Positions 4,004 to 9,700 of a stretch of DNA of 9,700 bases are shown here, in pieces. The notes beneath the pieces were generated by a model. It was not told where the DNA came from and did no database searches. It saw only the letters and a list, made by a program, of their open reading frames with translations. The DNA is from an uncultured Eubacteriaceae bacterium (GTDB lineage Bacteria; Bacillota; Clostridia; Eubacteriales; Eubacteriaceae): contig CANRHG010000058.1 of NCBI GenBank assembly GCA_947630385.1, positions 1 through 9,700 of the forward strand. The letters are read 5' to 3'. The position numbers and the translations under genes were made by a program. Positions within the stretch are counted from its first letter, which is position 1; each line of letters begins with the position of its first letter.

Positions 4004-7000
4004 TTGTATTTAAAAAATTTATTTTTATCCGGCTTTAAATCATTTGCAAATGCCCAAACGATCTCGTTTGACCCTGAGATCAGCGCAATCGTCGGTCCGA
4101 ACGGCAGCGGAAAAAGTAATATCAGCGACGCGGTCCGCTTCGTCTTAGGCGAACAGCGGACCAAGCAGCTTCGCAGCAAAAAGATGGAGGATATTATTTT
4201 TTCCGGTACGGATTCGGAAGGCGCGCGCGGCTCAGCGGAGGTAAGACTCGTCCTGGACTGCGGTGAGGAGCCGGATCTTATTATTTCTCGAAAGTTTTAC
4301 CGCACCGGAGAGTCAAGCTACTACATCAACAACCGGCGGGTGCGCCTTAAAGACATCTACGACCTGTTTTCGGACACCGGTATCGGAAAAAACGGCTACT
4401 CGATCGTATCCCAGGGCGGGGTCGAACAGATCATCGACGCCAGTCCCAACGACCTCAGGCGCCTCGTCGAAGAGGCTACCGGCGTTTCCGGCTTTAAGCT
4501 AAAACGCGACGAGACCAACAGCCGCCTCGAGGACATCCGGGAGGGGATACAGCGCTTAGAAGACATCTTAGGTGAGATCAAAAAGCAGCTAAAACCGCTA
4601 GGAAGACAGGCCGAAAAGACGCGCCGCTTTCTTGAGATCAGCGAGGTCTTAAAGACCGTAGACTTAATCGAGTTTTACGAAAGCCATAAAAACGATAAAG
4701 AAAAACTTAAAAAACTCGAAGAAGAACTGGGGGAGAGTGAGGCCCGCTTACAAAAGCTCGACGCCAGTTATTACAGGCAGGACAGGATCTACGTCGATCT
4801 TAAAAACAAGAACCGGGAGCTTTCCGAGAGGATCACGCAGGGCGAAGAAGAACTAAAAAGGCTCTACGTACTAAAGGACGAAAAAAAGGACGACTATTCT
4901 ACCCTGCTTTTACAAAAGGATCGCAAGAAGCAAAGGTACGAGTCTGTAAGAAAAAAACGTAAAGATCTGTCCCGTGACGTAAGCGAAAAAAGTACCGAGC
5001 TTACCTCCCTCGGACAAAGACGGCGCGCTCTACTTGAAGCCCATAAGGGACGCAGGCAGGCTTACGATACCATTCTTAAAGAGATCCGGGAACTTGAACG
5101 CCTTTTTAGGGAGATCGAAACCGAGCAAAAGCGCAAGGCCGACTTTGAGGAAGAAAAACGAACCAGCTTAGACGAACTCGGGCTACGCCTTAGCGAGCAA
5201 AACCGCGACCTCGAGAGAATTACCACGAAAATCGAGTTCTTAAACAAGACGCTCGGACAGACGGTAAAAACCAAAAACGCGCTAAAAGGTGAGCTCAAAA
5301 CGCTAGTAGAAAAAAGAGCAGACCTAAAGGCGGAGCTAGGAGAGAAAGAAAATGCGCAAAAGGCACTCAGGGAGCGCCTGGCTCTCGAAGAAGAGACTTT
5401 AAGAAAAAAACGTAAGAAACTTACGGAGAGCAGGCGAAAACTTGAGTCGATCCTCCACGAGCTAAACTTTGAAAACAAGCTAAAACAGACCTATCAGGCT
5501 TACAACTACGGCGTAAAAAACGCGATGAAACGCTTTGGCGGGGATACTGGGGTGTACGGACCGCTGGCGGATCTGATCCACTTTCCCAGAAAATTCTCGC
5601 TCGCGCTTCAGACGGCGCTCGGAAACAAGGCCCAAGACATCGTCGTAGAAAATGAGTCGGTCGCGAGAGAGATCATCGACTACCTCAAGCGTGAGAAAAA
5701 AGGGCGGGTCACGCTCCTTCCGGTTAAGGCCTTAAGACACAAGGAAATCTCCGAGCGCGAAAAACAGGCCTTCTTAAATCAGCGCGGCTTTATCGCGCTC
5801 GCGGCCGATCTGTGCGAGTACGACGTAAAGATCGAGGCGGCCGTAAAAAACGCGCTCGGAAGGGTAGCGGTACTGGAGGATTTTAAGGCCGCGACCCTTT
5901 TTCGAAAAAAATACCCTTACCTTACCGGCGTGACCTTAGACGGGGAGATCTTTTATCCCGGCGGGGCCATCGTCGGGGGGATGAAAAAGAAGGACAGTCC
6001 ATCCGTGCTCTTTCAAAACCTAAAAATCGACGAGCTTGAAGACCAAAAAGGGCGCCTAAGTAAAGAGACGGCCCTGCTGGAAAGGGACGTCGAAAAAAGC
6101 GAAGGCGCGCTTGAAAGTCTTAGGAAAGATCTGCAAGAACAAGAAAGGCTCTTAAGGGACACACGGGACGAGCTCACGGTCGTAGAGCTTAAAATCACAA
6201 ATACCAAAGAGCGTATGAAGTCCGAGTCGGCCGTCAGCAAGCGGGCTGAACTAAAGGACTTAGATAAAGAGCGGGAAAAACTTACGGCCCTGATCCGTAA
6301 GAACGAAGAAGCCATCGACCTCCTCGAAAAAAAGGAGTTTGAGAGACAAGACTACGACCTTGGTAAGCTTAACAGACAAAAGCTTGAGCTCAGCGAAAAA
6401 AGAGCCGCAATCGAGGTAAAACTGGAGTTCGGGCTAAAAGAGATAAAGAGCTGTGATGAAGAAATAAAACAGGCCCAAAACGCGCTTGAAGAGCTTGAAG
6501 AAAAACTAAGGGCGGACGAGGACTTTTTTAACGCTTACCCGGAAGAAGCCAAAAAGGAAGAAGAAAGGCTCACCCGCCTTAAAGAAGAAGCCGCCCGAGC
6601 CGAAGAGAAACTTAAAGAGCTCACGGACCTAGACGAAGACCTACGCGAAGAAAAACGCGGCCTCGAAGCGGACCTGGCACAGAGCGAAGAAAAAATCAGA
6701 AACCTGAGCTCCGATCAAAACAGCGAGAGGGAAAACGCGGGGAAACTAAAACTGGCCCTAGAGCGCATAAATCTTAAGTTAAACAACGAAAAAAACAAGA
6801 TCTTTGAGACCTATGGCCTGACCTACCTGATCATAAGCGAGCAGATCGAAGGTCTCTATAAAAAGAAGGAAGGCTACAAAGACCTGGACATCGACGAGCT
6901 TAGAAAGGAGCGGCGCGCCATCGGCTCGGTCAACGTCGATGCCATCGAGGACTACAACGCGCTAAGGGAGCGTAGTGAGAGCTACCAAAGACAACACGAA

Positions 7001-7525
7001 GACTTACTGGACAGCGAAAAGGACATCGAAGCGACGATCGAGAAAATCAACGCATCGATAAAGGAGCAGTTTGAAAAAGAGTTCGACCGGTTAAACGCGA
7101 TCTTCTCGGACACTTTCAAAAAACTCTTCGAAGGGGGAAAAGCGCGACTGGACTACAGCGATCCGCTTGATACCCTAAACAGCGGGATCGAGCTTTCGGC
7201 GCAACCGCCGGGAAAGAATTTAAAACACATCAGCTTACTTTCGGGAGGTGAAAAAGCCATGACCGCCATCGCCCTGCTGTTTTCGATGCTCGAACTCAAT
7301 CCCTCGCCCTTTACCATCATCGATGAGATCGACGCGGCCTTAGACGACAGCAACATCTTCCGCTTTACGCAGTTTATAACAAAGATCAAGGCCAAAAACC
7401 AGTTTATCATCATCACCCACCGCAAAAACACGTTACGCATATGCGAAAAGATCAATGGGATCACGATGGCCTCAAACGGCGTGTCCAAACTGTGTTCCAT
7501 TGACGTCGCGGATTACATAAAATGA
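4004..7525 (+). CDS. smc: Chromosome segregation protein SMC
   Basis: An ATPase that, with ScpA and ScpB (not here), compacts and separates sister chromosomes. From the TTG start it has 1173 residues, the usual size. In order: N-terminal head with Walker A GPNGSGKS (31-38) and Q-loop VSQGGVEQ, a long charged coiled coil, a hinge at roughly 510-660 (GDTGVYGPLADL to GGAIVGGM), the returning coiled coil, then the C-terminal head with ABC signature LSGGEKAM (from 1079), Walker B IIDEID (D1107, catalytic E1108), the LDD D-loop and ITHRK. TTG 4004 is preferred because it gives MYLKNLFLSGFKSF, the canonical SMC N-terminus. An in-frame GTG at 3968, behind AAAGGA, would add an atypical 12-residue MFRHGRRRG extension that also encodes the leader hairpin. 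The stop overlaps ftsY as ATGA. Identification certain; start likely. Confidence 0.97.
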   Translation: MYLKNLFLSGFKSFANAQTISFDPEISAIVGPNGSGKSNISDAVRFVLGEQRTKQLRSKKMEDIIFSGTDSEGARGSAEVRLVLDCGEEPDLIISRKFYRTGESSYYINNRRVRLKDIYDLFSDTGIGKNGYSIVSQGGVEQIIDASPNDLRRLVEEATGVSGFKLKRDETNSRLEDIREGIQRLEDILGEIKKQLKPLGRQAEKTRRFLEISEVLKTVDLIEFYESHKNDKEKLKKLEEELGESEARLQKLDASYYRQDRIYVDLKNKNRELSERITQGEEELKRLYVLKDEKKDDYSTLLLQKDRKKQRYESVRKKRKDLSRDVSEKSTELTSLGQRRRALLEAHKGRRQAYDTILKEIRELERLFREIETEQKRKADFEEEKRTSLDELGLRLSEQNRDLERITTKIEFLNKTLGQTVKTKNALKGELKTLVEKRADLKAELGEKENAQKALRERLALEEETLRKKRKKLTESRRKLESILHELNFENKLKQTYQAYNYGVKNAMKRFGGDTGVYGPLADLIHFPRKFSLALQTALGNKAQDIVVENESVAREIIDYLKREKKGRVTLLPVKALRHKEISEREKQAFLNQRGFIALAADLCEYDVKIEAAVKNALGRVAVLEDFKAATLFRKKYPYLTGVTLDGEIFYPGGAIVGGMKKKDSPSVLFQNLKIDELEDQKGRLSKETALLERDVEKSEGALESLRKDLQEQERLLRDTRDELTVVELKITNTKERMKSESAVSKRAELKDLDKEREKLTALIRKNEEAIDLLEKKEFERQDYDLGKLNRQKLELSEKRAAIEVKLEFGLKEIKSCDEEIKQAQNALEELEEKLRADEDFFNAYPEEAKKEEERLTRLKEEAARAEEKLKELTDLDEDLREEKRGLEADLAQSEEKIRNLSSDQNSERENAGKLKLALERINLKLNNEKNKIFETYGLTYLIISEQIEGLYKKKEGYKDLDIDELRKERRAIGSVNVDAIEDYNALRERSESYQRQHEDLLDSEKDIEATIEKINASIKEQFEKEFDRLNAIFSDTFKKLFEGGKARLDYSDPLDTLNSGIELSAQPPGKNLKHISLLSGGEKAMTAIALLFSMLELNPSPFTIIDEIDAALDDSNIFRFTQFITKIKAKNQFIIITHRKNTLRICEKINGITMASNGVSKLCSIDVADYIK

Positions 7526-8442
7526 AAAATTCGATATTTCAAAAACTAAAAAACGGGCTCTCGAAAACGGCGAGCGCCTTCAACGAAAAAATCGACAACC
7601 TCATCTACTACAGCGAGCTCGACGACGATTTTTTCGACGAACTCGAAGAGACCCTGATCCTGTCCGATCTCGGGGTAGAAACGTCGCTTAAAATTACCGA
7701 CGAACTGAAGCACCGGATCAAGGATAAAGGGATCATCAACAAAGACAAGGTCATCGAGACCTTCTACAACATCCTCTACGAACTCGTCGACATCCCCGAC
7801 AGCCTGCTCCACCTGCCGACGATCATGGTCGTCGTGGGCGTAAACGGGGTCGGTAAAACCACGACGATCGCCAAGCTCGCCAAAAAGTTCAAGGACGTCG
7901 GCATGAAACCCATGATCGCGGCGGCCGACACCTTTCGCGCCGCGGCGGTCGATCAGCTCGAGACCTGGGCCGATCGGGTCGAGGTGCCACTGATCAAAGC
8001 CGCGACCGGGGCCGACCCGTCTTCGGTCGTCTTTGACGCGATCCACGCCGCCCGCTCGAGGGGAACGGACGTGCTCATCATCGACACAGCCGGAAGGCTT
8101 CACAACAAGGTCAATCTCATGAAAGAGCTCGACAAGATCGGACGGGTCGTCGACCGCGAAGGGGAGGGCTTTTTTAAGCACAACCTCCTAGTCGTCGACG
8201 CGACGACCGGACAAAACGCCCTGACGCAGGCGAGGATCTTCAACGACGCCATCCACCTAGACGGGATCGCCATGACCAAGATGGACGGGACCTCAAAAGG
8301 CGGCATCGCCATCGCCATCATCGACGAGCTCGGGATCCCGATCGAATACGTCGGCGTGGGCGAGACGGCCGAGGATTTGATCGACTTTAATCCCCGCAGT
8401 TTTATCGAAGTCATCACCGACAAAGAAGATCTAAACGGTTAA
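7522..8442 (+). CDS. ftsY: Signal recognition particle receptor FtsY
   Basis: The SRP receptor GTPase, which docks ribosome-nascent chain-SRP complexes at the membrane by pairing its GTPase with that of Ffh. The 306 residues are an N domain (helical, about 1-95) and a G domain with P-loop GVNGVGKTT (106-114), DTFRAAAVDQL (136-146), DTAGR (188-192), DATTGQ (226-231), TKMDGTSKGG (252-261) and the closing YVGVGE. The acidic A domain of E. coli FtsY is absent, as is common in Bacillota, so membrane contact presumably relies on the basic, amphipathic N-terminal helix (KNSIFQKLKNGLSK). ATG 7522 overlaps the smc stop by four bases with no clear Shine-Dalgarno; coupling to smc is likely. No terminator follows. 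The next gene has its own promoter 14 bases later. Confidence 0.97.
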   Translation: MKNSIFQKLKNGLSKTASAFNEKIDNLIYYSELDDDFFDELEETLILSDLGVETSLKITDELKHRIKDKGIINKDKVIETFYNILYELVDIPDSLLHLPTIMVVVGVNGVGKTTTIAKLAKKFKDVGMKPMIAAADTFRAAAVDQLETWADRVEVPLIKAATGADPSSVVFDAIHAARSRGTDVLIIDTAGRLHNKVNLMKELDKIGRVVDREGEGFFKHNLLVVDATTGQNALTQARIFNDAIHLDGIAMTKMDGTSKGGIAIAIIDELGIPIEYVGVGETAEDLIDFNPRSFIEVITDKEDLNG

Positions 8443-8455
8443 ATTAAATATTTTC

Positions 8456-8484
8456 TTGACACGAAGGGTAATTACCTTTAAAAT
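8456..8484 (+). promoter_or_regulatory. Sigma-A-type promoter of ylxM-ffh
   Basis: A perfect -35 TTGACA (8456-8461), a 17-bp spacer and a -10 TAAAAT (8479-8484), with A/T-rich DNA just upstream. Transcription is expected at about 8491-8492. It starts 14 bases after the ftsY stop and gives ylxM-ffh its own supply, independent of the smc-ftsY transcript. Confidence 0.85.
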
Positions 8485-8491
8485 AGCGAAA

Positions 8492-8513
8492 GTGTCAAGT
8501 AATTTTACTTGAC
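8492..8513 (+). promoter_or_regulatory. Inverted repeat and possible mini-ORF in the ylxM leader
   Basis: A perfect 9-bp inverted repeat, GTCAAGTAA-TT-TTACTTGAC (8494-8513), fills the short ylxM leader where a Shine-Dalgarno should be. GTGTCAAG (8492-8499) is also the exact complement of CTTGACAC (8455-8462), which contains the -35 box, and CTTGAC recurs at 8508-8513, giving three copies in a DNA operator-like layout. The leader also reads as a 6-codon ORF, GTG TCA AGT AAT TTT ACT TGA (8492-8512), in frame with ylxM and starting at the predicted transcription start. Confidence 0.5.
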
Positions 8514-8515
8514 GG

Positions 8516-8854
8516 ATGAACGATATACGAGAACAATTGCTTTTTGATTATTACGGTGATCTGTTAACGCCCAAGCAGCGCGAGATCCTTAGTTACTACT
8601 TCGACTCGGACTATTCGCTCGCCGAGATCGCCCAGATCCTCGGGATCTCGAGGCAGTCGGTCTACGACAGCATCCATCGCTCACTGAAGGCCCTAGAGAC
8701 TTACGAGGACAAATTGGGGATGATCGACAGCGACGAAAAGAGACGTAAGGATCTTAAAGAGCTCGAAAGGAGTGTCCGCGCTTTGGGAAAAAACGATCAG
8801 ACCGGCCGGATTTTAAAGATTCTAAAAAGGATGATCGAAGAAAATGGTATTTGA
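8516..8854 (+). CDS. ylxM: YlxM, SRP-associated HTH-like protein
   Basis: A 112-residue member of the YlxM/p13 family, a Bacillota-type accessory factor encoded next to ffh and reported to modulate the signal recognition particle. LTPKQREILSYYF (18-30) is followed by a sigma-70-region-4-like helix-turn-helix, SLAEIAQILGISRQSVYDSIHRSLKAL (34-60 region), and a charged helical tail (about 75-112). Length and motif order are normal. ATG 8516 is the first possible start, since an in-frame TGA lies at 8510-8512. It has no Shine-Dalgarno; a hairpin and a possible mini-ORF occupy the leader. Its last 11 bases overlap ffh in another frame, so the two are co-expressed. With an HTH and operator-like repeats at its own promoter, self-control is imaginable, but DNA binding by this family is not established. 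Confidence 0.93.
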   Translation: MNDIREQLLFDYYGDLLTPKQREILSYYFDSDYSLAEIAQILGISRQSVYDSIHRSLKALETYEDKLGMIDSDEKRRKDLKELERSVRALGKNDQTGRILKILKRMIEENGI

Positions 8855-9700
8855 AGGCTTAAATGAAAAATTTCAAAATATCTTTTCGGGATTAAAGAAA
8901 AAAGGCAAATTGTCGGAGAGCGACATCAAGGCCGCCAACCGCCAAGTCAAGTTGGCCCTTCTTGAAGCGGACGTAAACTTTAAAGTCGTCAAAGAATTCA
9001 CAAAAATCGTAGGCGAGCGGGCAAACGGCGAAGAGATCATGAAATCCCTAACGCCGGCCCAACAGTACATAAAGATCATTAACGACGAGCTGACCAAGCT
9101 CTTAGGCGGCGAGGTCCAAAAGCTCGAGCTCAAGGAAAACGACACGAACGTCTTTTTGATGGTCGGCCTGCAGGGGGCCGGTAAGACCACCACGGCCGCC
9201 AAACTGGCCAATCTCCTGCGCAAGGAAAAGAAGGTAAACCCACTGCTCGTGGCCTGTGACGTGCAGCGGCCGGCCGCCGTCGAACAACTGCGCGTGCTCG
9301 GAAAACAGCTCGACATTCCCGTGTATTCCTTTGACGGAAAGATCAACCCCAGGGTCATCGCCAAACAGGCCATGGCCTACGCCGAGCAAAACGGGCACGA
9401 CCTCGTCATCATCGACACGGCGGGGCGTCTTCATATTGACGACGCGCTCATGAAAGAGCTCGAGGACATCCAGGCGCTCGTGGATCCTTCCGAGATCCTG
9501 CTCACGATCGACGCGATGACCGGACAGGATTCGGTCAACGTGGCCAAAGAGTTCGACGACCGTCTCGGGCTTACCGGCGTGATTTTAACCAAGCTCGACG
9601 GGGACACCAGAGGCGGGGCCGCGCTTTCGATCGCTTACACGACCGGAAAAGCGATCCGCTACATCGGGACCGGCGAAAAACTCGCCGACCTCGAAGTCTT
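8844..9700 (+). CDS. ffh: Signal recognition particle protein Ffh (5' part)
   Basis: The SRP GTPase subunit, which binds 4.5S/SRP RNA and signal sequences and pairs with FtsY. The window holds 285 complete codons, covering the N domain (about 1-90, with VKLALLEADVNFKVVKEF) and most of the G domain: P-loop GLQGAGKTTT (108-117), DVQRPAAVEQL (139-149), DTAGRLHID (191-199), DAMTGQD (223-229), TKLDGDTRGGAA (249-260) and GTGEKLADLE. The methionine-rich M domain that contacts the RNA and signal peptide lies past the edge, so the gene is cut, not truncated. The start MVFEGLNEKFQNIF matches the canonical Ffh start. It overlaps ylxM by 11 bases in a different frame with only a weak upstream purine stretch, so translation is likely coupled to ylxM. 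Confidence 0.97.
   Translation, partial: MVFEGLNEKFQNIFSGLKKKGKLSESDIKAANRQVKLALLEADVNFKVVKEFTKIVGERANGEEIMKSLTPAQQYIKIINDELTKLLGGEVQKLELKENDTNVFLMVGLQGAGKTTTAAKLANLLRKEKKVNPLLVACDVQRPAAVEQLRVLGKQLDIPVYSFDGKINPRVIAKQAMAYAEQNGHDLVIIDTAGRLHIDDALMKELEDIQALVDPSEILLTIDAMTGQDSVNVAKEFDDRLGLTGVILTKLDGDTRGGAALSIAYTTGKAIRYIGTGEKLADLEV

Noticed and set aside
7546..8181. Long minus-strand open frame (211 codons) inside ftsY
   Set aside because: It is the shadow of a GC-rich real gene; the + strand FtsY motifs are intact across it and the shadow protein is Val/Asp/Arg-rich without any domain.

Overview
The window reads as chromosomal DNA of a low-to-mid GC Bacillota (Firmicutes), probably of the Clostridia/Tissierellia type. 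Three things point there: the conserved gene order yceD-rpmF-plsX-acpP-rnc-smc-ftsY-ylxM-ffh, the ylxM-ffh pair, and a ChW (clostridial hydrophobic W) repeat at the end of the first, cut gene. The genus cannot be fixed from sequence alone. All recognised genes are on the + strand. No mobile element, CRISPR array, tRNA or rRNA was seen.

Layout. (1) 2-142: the C-terminal end of a ChW-repeat surface protein. (2) 143-1378: about 1.2 kb of AT-rich, stop-rich DNA without a convincing gene but with many inverted repeats, including a hairpin-dense stretch (207-449) and a very strong stem-loop with T-runs on both flanks (776-844). (3) 1379-2087: a strong promoter, then yceD and rpmF, closed by a clean intrinsic terminator. 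yceD starts with GTG at the predicted transcription start, so its message is probably leaderless. (4) 2091-8442: plsX, acpP, rnc, smc and ftsY, tightly packed with ATGA-type stop/start overlaps; smc is the exception, with a TTG start behind a hairpin that can mask its ribosome-binding site. (5) 8456-9700: a second strong promoter with operator-like repeats, then ylxM overlapping the start of ffh, which runs off the window.

How the genes fit together. yceD and rpmF belong to ribosome biogenesis. plsX and acpP serve the start of phospholipid synthesis: PlsX makes acyl-phosphate from acyl-ACP. rnc processes rRNA and other double-stranded RNA, and smc encodes the chromosome condensation ATPase. 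ftsY and ffh encode the receptor and the protein subunit of the signal recognition particle, and YlxM is an HTH-like accessory protein of that system.

This is core genome, not an accessory island, and I see no new multi-gene system. Points worth a second look are regulatory or residue-level: leaderless yceD; a PlsX lacking the N-terminal MGGD motif and altered at the GAN motif; an RNase III with Asn at a usual metal-binding Asp; the masked smc start; the repeat-laden ylxM leader with a possible 6-codon leaderless upstream ORF; and the structured non-coding gap, which may hold an unannotated RNA.
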